64,000 nt of DNA, from NCBI GenBank assembly GCA_015179025.1, contig WHUX01000006.1:248001-312000 (forward strand), in the 5' to 3' direction. The stretch is from Terfezia claveryi. Lineage: Eukaryota; Ascomycota; Pezizomycetes; Pezizales; Pezizaceae. Within the stretch, counting starts at the first letter, position 1. Each line of letters starts with the position of its first letter. Below are positions 47,796 through 60,741 of this stretch, one piece after another. A model generated the notes under the pieces. It did no database searches. It worked only from the letters and a program-made list of their open reading frames with translations, and was not told where the DNA came from. The translations under genes were made by a program, and so were the position numbers.

Positions 47796-49200
47796 CGTAA
47801 GCTTGATGGCCTGAGGAGATGGATTCCAATAGACCCACCAGGAAGGTGCAGCGACGGGTGGCAGAGATTCCTGCAGGTTGGTGAGAGTTGTGATATCCAG
47901 AGTAGTAGCAAATCAGATTCCTTCGATATATGACTTGAGCAGGGGGGTAACTTTTGGTATGTAGGTCTCTGCTGTGGTGTGGTGTTATAATGCAACACCA
48001 AGAAGGATAAATGGTATTGGCTGTCGTGTTGTTGTGAAGCAGGTTAAATACGACAGCTCTTAAAGTTAGCGAGGCTAGAATAAACTTACAAACTCCGATA
48101 CACACAACCCAGACACTTGCTGCTATGGCAACCAAACTACGATAAACGATAAGAGAATGGCGAGCGGGGCAAAGACGATAGGAACATCAAGTGAGAGCAG
48201 GAGCTATGCAGCAATAATTTGGTGCAGATGCAGATCTAGCTGAAAGCCCACGATATTAGCAACAACAACAAAGAAGGGCATACATCATCCTGCATATATA
48301 TTGGTGCTAGACTTGGGGGCGGATTGTTGTGTGTAGCGACGGCCCGGCTGCCAGCACTTTAGAGCACACACAACACCAAGACCAACGGCCCACTCCGGAT
48401 CGACACAAGGACCCATGGTGCCGGGCCGGGATGAGGGGGTGGGGTGCGTGGGTTGCACGGGAGAGCGATGTATGCACTCGGCTCACTACAAACTCGGATC
48501 CAGATTTAGCGTCTCCAGATCGATCTGGCATCAGGTACCGTACATACCAGTCGGTATCTTGAGATGGAATATCTAGCTGCAGTGCATGCATACTGCATAA
48601 GCATCCGGCATAAGGATCGATGGGAATTGCATCCGGCGGCACGCATCAAAGGAGGGAGCATTCCTTGGAGTTATGTAGAAGATATACGCTTCGGTCTCGG
48701 TCTTGAGGCTGGCCATGGTCCCATGACCAGTTCAATTGCAAGGTACATATTTGAATGTTACTATGTACCGTAGTCTTAGCAGGCAAATGAACTCGCAAGC
48801 CTGAAACTCATTAGTACATATTCGCTTCATCTCCATGATTCAATTAGGAGAAGGTAAACAGGGCCTTTTTGTAGGATAGGAGTACCAGAGTACCTTCAAC
48901 CAATCAGCTAATCATGAGCAAAAATATGTAGAGTAATCCCTTGATAGCGACCGGTATCAATGTCCTGAAGGGTTATATAAGAGGGCTATCATTTATTTAT
49001 CTGCAATCTTCTCGAATTGTAATCGTTGCCAAGAATCAGCCTCGCTCCACAGTCAAACCTCGACTCCCTCTAGCCTCGAATCAATAAGTACTCCCCGCGC
49101 GCCCCCCCCCTTTACCATCCGCCTACCTCCCTTACCATTTCGCCTACCTGGTGTTATTGACTCCTGCAACCTCAATAAGCGTGTTCGCCCAACAACTACC
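47796..49200. promoter_or_regulatory. divergent spacer, helicase / GCP3
   Basis: A 1.4-kb spacer between divergent genes. It probably contains the helicase 5' UTR and possibly a first exon (open frame 47796-47870; strong donor GTAAGT on the minus strand near 48088-48093). A C run lies at 49106-49114 in the GCP3 leader. No other gene was seen. Confidence 0.4.
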
Positions 49201-52200
49201 ATGGGCGATGAACGCAGAAGTCGTGGATTGGAAGAAGCTCTGCGAAGGGTTGTCGCTGCATCACTCCCAGAGCTCTCGGGCGAGGATAAGGATGAGCTCG
49301 CAGCACGAAGGGAAAGAACGCTAGAAGCTTTAAAGGATGGGGTTCTGTGCGCAAATCCTTCTAACGGGTTGGCCGCGAGAGGAGAGCTAATAGCTGACTC
49401 GCTGACTCGCTGACCGATGGAGATGAGATGTAGCTCGTCCTTAAACCAGCGCACAGAGACCGAGTTAGGCCCACACATATCAGATCTCATCAGGAGAAAA
49501 CGTATGTGCTCTTCAGGCTGGATAAAAGGTGGTTTATTTGTTGACTCGGCCCTCAATCTAGTTGTCCACGATAACCCCGGCCCCGATCCTGCCCTACGAT
49601 ACTCCACACTCTTTTCACGACTCAGCACACTCTCGGTTCTCGACCGGAGATGGGAGGTCCTTTATTTTCTCTACCTACTTTCGGATAGCCCACCTACAGC
49701 GTCGGTATCGAACAACATTTACAACGGATCGATGTCGGTGATGGAGGCTGCCGGTCAGGAGGAGACAATAGAAAACGGAAACTTTATAGGTCTACACCGA
49801 CTACCTGAGAGGCGGAGGGGTGATCCTTCGGGGGGGCTCGACCATGAGGGGCAGCTTGGGCCTACCGCTAGGCAATGGGGTGGAATATTGGAGACCCAAG
49901 GCGACGAGAGAAAAACGAAAGCACTCTTGTTGGAGGAGAGTGGTGCAATTCTGGGTTTGTTTGTACCCGAAGTGCTGCAGGTCTGCTATCGCTAATTATT
50001 GATCCTCTCTAGATCCAAGTGAAGATACATTATTATCGGCATTGCCATACACACTCCTTGGCCTCTCTTCTGGCTCGCTTCCTTTCTTATCAACCGGATA
50101 CACAGCTCCTCCGGCACCAACCCCAGCAGACAAACCCAAAACTCCATTAGACCTTCGAGTCCCCGCCTCCAAGAATGCTACCACATCACAACCTGTATAT
50201 ATCCCAACAACAAAACTTGTATTGCCCACAACTCTGCCACTTCCGGTCGTTTCTTTACTACACACCCTGGCTGAGCCATCCCTTTTATATCAATCACTTA
50301 ACACCTTTGTACAGTCCGAAGATGATGATGGTGGTGGGTTGATTGGGCAAAGTCTACGGGCTGCAATAGGGCAAGAATTGCGGGGGTACTTGGCTCTTAT
50401 TGGGGGCCTAGAGAATGAAATCCGGAGAGCACTTGCTACAGCCGACCCAGCCGATACTAGAGGAATTGGTAAAGTTGGCGTGACGCTAAAAAGGTGTGTT
50501 GTTTGGACCAGGGAGGCAACAATGGGATTACGGTTGATGAGCACGATTGTAGAGCAAGCAAAAGGTTGATCTCCTCGTTCCATCATTCATTCTACAGAAA
50601 TCTCGGAAAGAGAACTAAATCTACGAATCAATAGATAAAAAGGGAGGGCAACTAATATCCACCATACATCGGTTTTCCACATCACATGGTGACCCTTTCG
50701 TTTATCATTTTGCCGAGCGTCTCCTCTCACATGTAACTCGCCCATTTTACGACATGCTTCGACGGTGGATTTATGACGGAGAGCTTTCGGACCCCTACAG
50801 AGAATTCTTTGTCTCAGAACGAGATCCTTCAGAAGTGGATCATAGCGAAGGCAGAAAAGGGGCTTCCAGTGTTTGGCAGGATAAATATAAGCTCGACGAT
50901 GGAATGATACCCTCAATTGTAGATGCCTCGTTTGCCAACAAGGTGTTTTTAATCGGAAAATCCCTCAACTTCATTCGGTATGGCTGTGGTGACTCAGATT
51001 GGGTGAATGACTACTCACGGGACGCGAGTAAGGAGCTGAGATATGGTGATACAGCGACGTTGGAGAGCTCTATTGATGAAGCCTACAAGACAACTATGGC
51101 CAGGTTGATCAAGCTTATGTCCGAGAAGTTCCACTTGTTTGAGCATCTCACAGCACTCAAACGCTACTTGTTCCTCGGACAAGGTGACTTTGTGGCACTC
51201 CTTATGGAGGGGTTGTCCCCTAATCTTGAACGGCCTGCGAACTCGATTTACCGACATAACCTTACTGCTCAACTAGAGCATGCTATCCGTAATTCTAATG
51301 CACAGCATGAATCCCAGGACGTTTTAAAGCGATTGGATGCACGCATGCTCGACCCGGTTCATGGTGATATTGGTTGGGATGTCTTCACCCTGGAGTACCG
51401 AGTGGATCCTCCTATGGATGTAGTCATTACAACATACGCAACCAGGCAATATCTCAAGGTATTCAACATGTTGTGGAGAATAAAGAGGGTAGAGTTCCAC
51501 ATGGGGCAAGTATGGCGGAAATATATGACTGGTGCAAGAGGTGTTCTTGGGCAGATTGAGGACAAGGTTGGAAAGGATTGGAAGGTTTCCAGGTGTGTTT
51601 GTGCCGAGATGATACATTTTGTTTGCCAATTGCAGTACTATCTCTTGTATCAGGTGAGCTTTATCAAACAAGGTTTCCCCCCCCAAAATTTTTTCTTAAC
51701 TGACGATTGTTCGCAATAGGTTATAGAAAAAGCCTGGAACGAGCTACAAGCAGCAATCTCAAAGCCCAGCTGTACTCTCGACGACCTCATCTCCGCTCAT
51801 GCCACCTACCTTAATCAAATCACCACCAAAGGTCTCCTCTCCCCCGATACGGGCTCAAGAAATAAATCCGGACCGAACTTCCCTGAAGAAGAATCGATAT
51901 TTCTTGGTATGCTCCACGCCATCCTAAAAATCATGCTTAGGTATAAGGAAGCCGTGGACGGTCTATACGGGTACTCCGTCGCGGAATACTCCCGGCGGCA
52001 GGAACTCTCTGCACGAGTGGAAACCCGAACGAAGGAAGGTCGGTGGGGTTTGACCGAATCAGACTACCACGAGACCAATAACGATGGCGAAAGCAGGGCA
52101 AATACCCCGTCTCTTGGCTTCCGCCACGGTATGCCTACTCGACCGGAAAGTGCAAGCAGCTTATTTAAACCTGGCACGATGGATAATGAGGAACTTCTTC

Positions 52201-52559
52201 CTGCTATCCGCCTCAGACTCAAAACGGTAGAAGATGACTTTAAGTTACTTTGTAAAGGGCTGCTGGAGGAACTAGCATATCAGAGTGATATGGAGATGAG
52301 GATGTTGGGGATACAGCTTAATTTCAATATGTACTACGAGATTTCGACTAGGAAGGGGAAGAAAGATAAAGAAAGGGAAAAGGAGAAGCAGAGGGAACGG
52401 GAGAAAGAGGCAGATAGGGAACGGAGGAAAGAGCGGGAGCGGGAACGAGAGAGGAGGAAAGAGAAGGAGAGGAGGGAGAGGAGGGAGAGAGAGCGGGAGA
52501 AAGCGGAGAGGCAGAGGAGGGAGAAGACGGACGAGGATGGGGACGTGGTAATGGAGTAA
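49201..52559 (+). CDS. gamma-tubulin complex component 3 (GCP3/Spc98)
   Basis: Five exons (49201-49346, 49434-49954, 50013-50564, 50635-51653, 51720-52559) give 1,025 aa. Recognisable blocks: ALRYSTLFSRLSTLSVLDRR, WEVLYFLYLLSDSP, ALPYTLLGLSS, LPLPVVSLLHTLAEPSLLYQ, IGQSLRAAIGQELRGYLALI, GGQLISTIHRFSTSHGDPFV, PFYDMLRRWIYDGELSDPYR, HLTALKRYLFLGQGDF and NMLWRIKRVEFHMGQVWRKY, the order of the GCP N- and C-terminal (Spc97/Spc98) domains. GCP3 binds gamma-tubulin in the small complex that nucleates microtubules at spindle pole bodies. An in-frame TGA at 49411 is removed by intron 1 (GTGCGC...GTAG, 87 nt), which carries three tandem CTGAC branch-type motifs. The C-terminus ends in about 70 residues almost entirely K, E and R. 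Confidence 0.88.
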
Positions 52560-53715
52560 GAATGGGAGCGGGGTGATGTTGGAGGTTGGAAGAGGAGGGA
52601 AGTAGTATGACGAATGCATTTAGTGCAACTGTATATTACGATGAGATACATGGCCGGGGGTACATACTGATTCCAACGTGACGACGAGTTCTTGATTCTT
52701 AGCTTTGATTCCCTTTTTTTCTAAACTAGATTGTACTTAGGATCCAAAGGAGAGTTACTTTGAGCAAGGAAAGGCATACTCGGGAATAATGATTCAAAGA
52801 TCGTAGTACATACTTAGTACTTCATCTGTGAACTTCCTAAACTCCGCATATTTGGCTGACGAGGGACTCACTTATGGCCATCATAGTCAAACTACCCCAT
52901 GCTAATACCACTCTCAAGCACATGTTCAGCTTCCAGCAAAAGGCCCACGGGCCGTAAATTCGGTTTCCAGATTTACAAGGTGAGTTTACTTCTCCTTGTA
53001 CATCTCAGAAGTATATTACATATCCGCAAGGTTAACTCATCAGAGAGTCTCTACAAATTGCCGTCTCGGCGCCGACGAATCATCCGGTCCCGCTTCCCCC
53101 CCCGGGACGCCCGCTCCCTCTTTCCCCCTCTCCCCCACGGAGGCCGTTCCCCACAATGTGGTTCTATACCTAAAATATATTGCTTGATATCACCCTAATT
53201 CTAGATCTTTGAATTCTAAAGTACCTCTAGTGAACTACCAATATATTGGGACTACGGGATTACTTGCATATAACAGTACTCTTGCCTAGCCTACATTACT
53301 AGTAGTCTGATTAGCATGACGCAAAGTGGGCTGCCTAATTGGGACGAATGCCGGGTCCAGTTTATACTACAGTTTATATATTAACCACGTTTATAGTACT
53401 TGGCTAGATATTAAGTATATAGATTATGCTTACATGCTGCAGGTACAAATAACCTTGCTGTACGTCTGAAAATCCACTACCGATCTCTCCGGGGGCGGGA
53501 CGGCATCCGTCAATTGCAAATTAATTGCTTCCATGGGGGGGCTAATTAGGATAATATTCCAAGACGTCCACTTCTAATCCATTGCTCCAACAGAAAGTAT
53601 ATGACTTGGCTTAAGGATAAGTTGCCTATACTATATTATCCAGCCGATATCACACCGCTCTGTGTGGTGGTAGTCCCATCATAGGGAAAAAAATTGAAAC
53701 GCCGAGAGTGCATAT

Positions 53716-54033
53716 TTACGGGTCCGCATCGACGTTCGTATCGAAGGGGAGTTGCGGACCTCCTGATGTAGACGTCCAACCATATACTTCGGGAGTCAGT
53801 ACCCCATCAGGATCAGCAATGAATGTCAGCCCGGTGACGGTTTCTTGCGACCGGTAGATTCTGAGGTTCAGCTCCAAAAGAGCCGAGACAATTGGACTCC
53901 AACCATTAACCTTGTCCCCTTCGTGAGAGATGGCCTCTGTATTACATATTAATTGCCGCATGACCACATCCGCACCGGCACGTTCGAGGTACCATACGCC
54001 TCCCGTCAATCTGTCATCCCGGAATTCTAACAT
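53716..54033 (-). CDS. orphan 105-aa ORF, hypothetical
   Basis: ATG-initiated, single exon. It begins MLEFRDDRLTGGVWYLERAG and ends DTNVDADP, with balanced composition, no low-complexity sequence and few rare-looking codons, unlike the other spacer ORFs. TATATATA lies about 10-20 nt upstream of the ATG, too close for a normal TATA box unless the leader is very short. No signal peptide, membrane segment or known motif is visible. It could be a lineage-specific gene, a terminal exon of a decayed gene, or chance. No neighbouring gene suggests a role. Confidence 0.35.
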   Translation of the reverse strand: MLEFRDDRLTGGVWYLERAGADVVMRQLICNTEAISHEGDKVNGWSPIVSALLELNLRIYRSQETVTGLTFIADPDGVLTPEVYGWTSTSGGPQLPFDTNVDADP

Positions 54034-55186
54034 GGAATATATATAACCCCGCTACACCAGATTCGAATAAGCTTTCAGGTAAAGAGTAGGAAGAGAAATG
54101 GTCTCTGTTCGCCCATCAAAGGTCCTGTATGGATGGGTATATGTTCCTGGAACAGAACCAGCTAAACCCATCCACGATATCTTCAATAATACCGTAAAAC
54201 TTAATGTTCCGTCGTACTGTGAGGTAGGGAGGTCTAGTGCTTTCTAAAGCCTGGTACTCCTCGAACAAGAGGATGAGGAGAGATGCTGCTTCTTAGGTAT
54301 TACTCTTACAGCCTCACTAGACTAAGACTTGACCAAGTGAACTACCCAATTTGGAAGTAAACCACACGCAGAGTCAATAAGTACTACTGTACTTTAGAGT
54401 GCCGCATTATCTGAGAATGAGAACCCCTGTCTCTCCACTGCAGCAACATAATTTGAGTGGAGAGAGACAAGGGTCTTCATTCCCAGGTAATGCGGTACTT
54501 GTCTGGTTATCACAGAAACAGACCCAATTTGTGACCGGAATTATATTGATCAACGATTTTTTCTATGCTACTTACAGAGTACTGTATCCGTCTCATTAAT
54601 GCATTGATACTAGATACGTACAACCTACATCCTTCATGCACATGTTGTCTCAATTTCCAAATTCTATGCTAGGACCTCACGGTACTTGACATGACTCATG
54701 TATCGGTACTTAACAAACATCATCTGGCCGGTAATATGTCAATGTAATTTTGAGGGCTCATTTGAGCTGTTCAATTAATAATACTTACAGCCAATCACTT
54801 ATGAGCGCCATATTAATATGGCACGTGACGTAGTAGGATCCAGTTATCATATAACAAGAATCACTAAACAAATTTCAAAATATTGAATTACCTAAATTTA
54901 TATCGGGAAGTACTCCGTACAGTACTGTAGTAATAATTATACACTACTGTTGCAGTCGAAGTTTTGTGTTTTCGGATGAACTATGTGTCTTGCCCAGGGA
55001 CCCCACTTCCCGGTTCCCCAGCCATGCATATTGGAGATTATGACAAGGATCAGAATCCCCCCTGGAGCGCAGGTTTTCCCACACACCATGAGAAAGGAAG
55101 TTTGTTTTGGTATACCATAAAAGTAATATGTCTAACATATTTGCCGTGGTCTTGTGTTATTCAGTTATTCAGCTCGATAGAATAGC

Positions 55187-56127
55187 CTTCAGGGTAACTA
55201 GACCTGCTCATTTATTTTTCCCAACTCTACTGTGTAGGACTGACTCCTTTGAGCCCTAGTCCGAGCACTTTCGCTTGTGCCTCATACCCGTACCCAATGC
55301 TCCCTACCTAATTTGTATTCCATCTTCATTTTTGGGTAGTATGCTTATCTCAACACGATAATATGCATTAAAATTCTCTCGCTAACTCGCAAATCCTAAT
55401 ACCCCCTTGCATCCCGAGGTGGGGTGTTCCGCAAACACCAGGTTTCACGATACTCTATGCCTCATGGAACATCCACTCCCTTCTAGAATTTCTAGGCGAT
55501 TCTCCTAAGCAGGAGGCCGGAAAGATTTTGCGCACAGCACCCTTGCCTAAACATATTTTACCAATTGGGTGCATGCTCATCAGTGACATGCCGGGACATT
55601 ACAGTAGACATTAACTCACGAGCTGTTACCGGTGCTGACGCATTTCCAATGATGTACTTATAAGCCAAAACGTACCTGGACTAGGATAAAAGCCGCAGTT
55701 CCCTAAAAACAATTCTCAAGGAATTTCGCGCCGGAAGTTCAACTGTAGTCACACTAACGCGGGTCCATGTGGCAACCCATGCAAGACCTGGGGGGCAGTC
55801 AGCAAGTGAAGGATTGCCTACTTCCACTACGCTGCAAACAGTTGCATCTGTGGCTGATGTCTTTTTTTTTTTCCCCCTCCTTTGCGGGGAATTCAACGAC
55901 CAAGAAAAATTAGGTTCTAGACAGAGGATATCAAAAACGACCAATAGATATGGGCTAAGCGCTAGACCGGTAAGCAGGGTACCTACCTATTCTCTTTCTT
56001 TTCTGAGGTGCCTTTCTATTTGTTCACGGTCCTCTTTAGTTGTCCCGGCGAGACAATGTGCACCTCATCAACATGAATTTCAAACTGACACCAGCACAGT
56101 CCAACGCGCAATCTGGTTACCCTGAAG
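55187..56127. mobile_element. 941-bp segment bounded by inverted TTCAGGGTAAC ends
   Basis: The left end CTTCAGGGTAACTAGAC (55187-55203) and the right end ATCTGGTTACCCTGAAG (56111-56127) are inverted copies with 15 of 17 positions matching. The interior has no supported ORF. It shares its end sequence with the 210-bp element at 30046-30255. It could be a longer member of the same family or two unrelated ends facing each other by chance. Confidence 0.4.
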
Positions 56128-57773
56128 CAACAGCTGGGTGTCGATTGCTCAGTGTCGTAGATACGATGGGCTAGTCGAATTCGAATTCTAAGCGTAGCGA
56201 CCGTCCGGTGCAATGCTATTTGAATGTGTGAACACATGTGCACATCGGGTACATCTCCTCTGCTGCACAACACAGGTTGATCTTGACTGGAAGAGTTAGT
56301 GGCATGAATGATAACAACTTTGCAAGGATTCTTGACATTAGTGCGTCAATTCGGCTGTGGAGCGTGAAGGCCATGTGAGGTCTCGTGTGCTAAGTAGATC
56401 TGGAGCACAACGAGCTGAGGAAGATGTGCCAAGAGAACTAGCAGAAGGTAGGTACCGCACAGCAAGCAACCCAGACGCCTTCTCGTACAACCAGACTATT
56501 CCCGTACCTCTACGTAAACTAACCTAATGTTACATACCGGTCACCCCTACTGAAAACAAACATGCCATAAATCGATACCTGGACAATCTTTCGATCGAGG
56601 GAGAGTCCCATGCCCTCAACGATCCTCACTCTGAGTGGAAGATTACAGATATCAAAACCTCGATATGAAGCACTGAAAGGTGGGCCCATCGGTCTATATG
56701 GATGCATATCTCTGACTGTAGCCAGGAGGTTTGCGGACATCAAGAACAGCATCAAATTGGCTTGGCAGCATTGTCTGATATCCTGGCTCACCCAGGTCAT
56801 TTATGTCCCCTGTTCACTTTTCACACGATTCCATCTACGGCAAGTGGCATTTCTCCCAGTCGGTACCAGTGAATGCATCCTGAATCGCCTGTCGTTCCAA
56901 TTTCGTTTGGGTCACTTTTTTTTAGCCTTCCTGCAGTATAGTACATACTCTACAACCTAGTGCAGTCCTTTCACAGTGCGGAGTCACTTTGTCACTCAAC
57001 AATGACTGGTGCGGTTCTTAGGGGTATCCACTTTTCTGGGTCAAGGACGCTCCTTAATATGTAGGATTGACGGCAGAGCTAACGTTGCTATGCTCTAGCA
57101 ACCCTAAGTTAACTTCTGGTGGTAATAGCACAAGCTTTTTTGAGGCTGGGGAAGATGGGGAAGCATTGCGTTCTTTTGTGAGGACACTGGTGAGGACCAG
57201 TCACAAAGGCAGAAGCTTTACAGGTTGGATGAAAGTGTTTTGGAGGTGTGGGGGCCAACCTGTTGATGAGCTCTTCAACCAGGGAGGCGAATTAATGCCC
57301 CAGGAAGCATTCTGTATCATGGTCCCAATACCCTCCCCCTAGTCCTACTCAGCCGGAAGTACACACTATACCCACCAATTTATCCTATATTTCACCCATG
57401 CCATGAAAATGAACTTTGCCTCTAGTTATAGCTAAACAGGCATAAGAAATACTAAAGCGGCAGACAGACAACCCCAACTCCTCTTCCTTGCCTACCTGCT
57501 CCCAATCGTTGTTAGACACTGCGCGTCACCAGAAATTGGCCTCCCTTTTTACCAACCCCACTGGAAAACCCGAGGAAAGGCGAAAATCACGGGAAAACAG
57601 GCAAAGCCAGCGAGACACTGGCCTGGGAACAGGCCTCAGCGCCCCCCCTAACCCCCCCGACACACGCAGGCACCTATCACCGGGGAGAAAGCAAGTCGAA
57701 ACACTGGAACTTACCTTGCAAGGGAGTGCCGGGAAGCAGAGCCTACTTCAAATTATTGAGTACAATAAGGAGG

Positions 57774-60741
57774 ATGTCGCCACATGCATTAGGCCCTTCT
57801 TCCTCTCGTAAGCAGTCTGCTCCTTTAGATGACGAAGTTGGTGATGTTGTTCATGTAAAATCACATCCCCGTTCCAAACCCACCCAAAAGTACAGCACGA
57901 CGACCACCGAAAAGCGTGGGGGAAGTCTGGGAGCCAATCACAAGACCGCCACGCGAAGCGCAAAACAGCAAAAGGCTACTTCAACGTCGACGATGTCTGC
58001 TACATTAAAAGAGGGGAATCCAGCTCCCCGAGTGAGTCGTGCGAAGAAGGGGAAAAGAGTTCATGCCTGTACTCAACCTGGATGCGATAAGGTAGCTTCT
58101 GATTTGCCCACCTGACGGATTGATATGGTTGTTAACCACTATATAGATTTTCACCAGGGCTGAGCATTTGAGGTAGTGTCCATTGCTTAAATATACTGAG
58201 TTGAGGGCTAACAGTGAGCTTTATAGGCGGCATCAGCTCAATCACAATACTGATGTATATTTCAAGTGTGACCTCTGTGACCGGACATTTGTTCGACATG
58301 ATCTTCTGCTGCGACATCAGGAAAGACAGTGAGTAGGAAAGGCAGGCAGCTACTTGGGCTTGGCTGACAGTCTCTAGTGCTACTCAAGCGATCAAAGCGG
58401 TTCAGACACTCGCTTTGGCACAGCGTCATGGAAGCTTACCTGAACACTATGGTATTACTCGGATACAAGGCCTGACAACCCCACCTCAACACTGTAATGA
58501 GTACAATGGAAACGGACATGGATTCAATGCAAACAGCCCAAATATGGAGAACTCTGCACAGAACCTGCAAATTTCGTCCTCTCCACATTCAACATCTTCG
58601 GATATATCTCAGGTATCTATACAGAGCATGGCTCTAGGATATGCTACTGCGATGCACATGGGGCATGGTAGCGATGGATACGCTTCTACAGATTCAACTC
58701 CCTCACCTGTTGGTAGCATTGGAAGAGCGCAATTGCCTTACCAGCTTCCTCAAAGCGAAATACAGCGGCAACAGGAGTCCTACCTGCCACACACAGACCT
58801 CAGACAGCGACCAGTCTTAAGCGATGATCCATCGTCCCTGTATGCAATGCTAGCTTCATGGGACAGCAACATTAACTGGCTATTAGATGATACGGCTGAG
58901 AAGCCAGTGATGGATGAAATCCATACAGTCAACTATATACACCCCCTGGAGATGGCCTACAATCGCTCGATTGCCCACCCGGCGCCTGACATCACAAGTC
59001 TACCTCTTCCTCCTGGTGTAAGAGACAATACAATCATATTTCATCCAATAGATGAAAACATGAGGCAAGAAATCCTGTTACTAGTGGGAGGTGGACCTAA
59101 TTTACAGGCGAGCAGCCTTGCCAGTCTTAGCTCGATGCAGCATTATCTACGGCTTTATTGGAACAATTTCCATGTTCTATATCCTGTTCTACATCGCCCA
59201 TCCTTTGTACCTGGGCTGTCTATGGTATGCTTAGCAGCCATTGTGATTGCAATTGGCGCATCCTACACAGATGTAGATGCACACCAATTCTCAATGGCTC
59301 TTTATGAGAAAGTTAGAGCTCTACTAATCACTGTACGAGAATTTCTGGGCTCCTAATTGAGTGGTTTGAAGCTGATTTGATAGACCAATGATTTCTTAAC
59401 TGGAACACCAAACAATCTACCGATCCTGCAAACCCTGCTGCTCACCGATATTTTTGGGAAACTAAGGTCCAGAAGAGAGCATTTCGATGGCGTCCAGCTT
59501 GATATGCTTCTTGCAAATGTATGTAGAACTTCACTTGGGAACACGACCATTTGTTCTAACATAGATGCTTTTGCAGATCCTACGACGGGAAGGACCACCA
59601 GCTGATGCTCTTGAGCGTCTAAGAGTACTCCAGAGAGATGGATTGGATTATCACCTTGAGTCTGAATGGCATCATTGGATACTATTGGAGGGAAGAAAGA
59701 GGTTTGTACACTGAATCTCTTGCTTAACTTGGATCCTGATATATCTGTAGGATGTCCACCCTCTCCTTTTGGTTCGACGTTCAACAATCCGTCATATTCG
59801 GTCGCGAAGCATGCCAAACAGCCTTTGATCTTCAAGCTGGGCTTTCAGCTGGGAAAGAAGAAGTTCTGTGGGACAGTGATTGTGCCTCCGATTGGTTGAC
59901 TCGAGTTGACACACAAGCCGATCAACCCACCTTCCTCGGAGTCCTTCGAATCTTCTTTGACCAGAAGAAACAAATACCACATATATCGCCCCTGGCTTCT
60001 GTTTTCATCCTGCACGGTTTAATATCTGTTTCTCTTGACCTAAAGCGGAGCAAGCAACACCATACCGACGCAGGAATTGAAAAGCAAGCACGCCTATTGC
60101 AAGCCTATGAACGATGGAGGCAGCACTATGAGAAGACCGTTGCGATTCATCTGCGCTCGCCATGCCATAATAAAATTATGGTCATGTATCATATTGCATT
60201 CGTGACAATGCACACAAACTTGCATCATCTTTATGTACTTGCTGGCGATGCCAGACAGTTTAGCAGAAGCACGGAGAAGATCGATTATTATCATGCGAAG
60301 AATGAGCTTACCCGGTGGGCCAATTCTCCAAAAGGTCAACTTGCAACTTGGCATGCTATTCAGATCATCGTACGAATGCTTGGAGAACCAGCATTGGTAC
60401 GAGAACAGCTCTACATGCCATTTATGCAGTATATCGCTCTGTTGATATGTTGGGTTTATGGATCTTTGTCAAGTTCTCCGCTCGCAAGCCATATCGATAT
60501 CAGTTCTGCCGATTTATTATGGGATCCTCAAGCTGCGCAGGCAGAGATGCAGGCCTATCTTCAGCAAATGAATACCCGTACATGGCAGGAGCTTGCTCAT
60601 GCTCGAAATTTCAGGAGAACAGTGGGAGTTATGACCTCAGTGAAGAATAGCTGGGATGCCATGGGACTGAGATGGTGCGTACTTGACCAAGCTGGGGAGG
60701 TCATCCGCAATATCATTTCGAGGAATCTGAAAGTCGTCTGA
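57774..60741 (+). CDS. C2H2 zinc finger / fungal-specific TF domain regulator
   Basis: Seven exons (57774-58091, 58147-58172, 58227-58328, 58378-59332, 59384-59518, 59577-59701, 59751-60741) with introns of 49-58 nt give 883 aa. Two C2H2 fingers are assembled only after splicing: C99-C104-H117-H121 (CTQPGCDKIFTRAEHLRRHQ) and C129-C132-H145-H149 (CDLCDRTFVRHDLLLRHQER). The TRAEHLRRH finger helix is typical of fungal Msn2/Mig/Klf1-like factors. The Fungal_trans-type domain starts near residue 405 (HYLRLYWNNFHVLYPVLHRP) and includes ILQTLLLTDIFGKLRSRREH and WFDVQQSVIFG. A 26-nt exon lies inside finger 1. It is probably a nuclear DNA-binding regulator; targets are unknown. ATG 57774 was chosen because the upstream frame lacks another ATG. 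Confidence 0.85.

Larger units (their letters stand above)
52560..57773. other. 5.2-kb spacer with one orphan ORF and one TIR-bounded segment
   Basis: AT-rich, many short direct repeats of GTACT type, poly-C at 53097-53103, a 105-codon ORF (53716-54033) and a TIR-bounded segment (55187-56127), each listed separately. The last about 300 nt before 57774 are the likely leader of the C2H2 gene (C-runs at 57646-57661). No other supported gene. Confidence 0.45.

Noticed and set aside
49411..49413. In-frame TGA splitting GCP3 into two ORFs, suggesting a pseudogene or readthrough
   Set aside because: An 87-nt intron with correct phase and branch motifs removes it and leaves a normal family N-terminus.
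49053..49628. 191-aa minus-strand ORF over the GCP3 start
   Set aside because: Antisense shadow of GCP3 exons 1 and 2.
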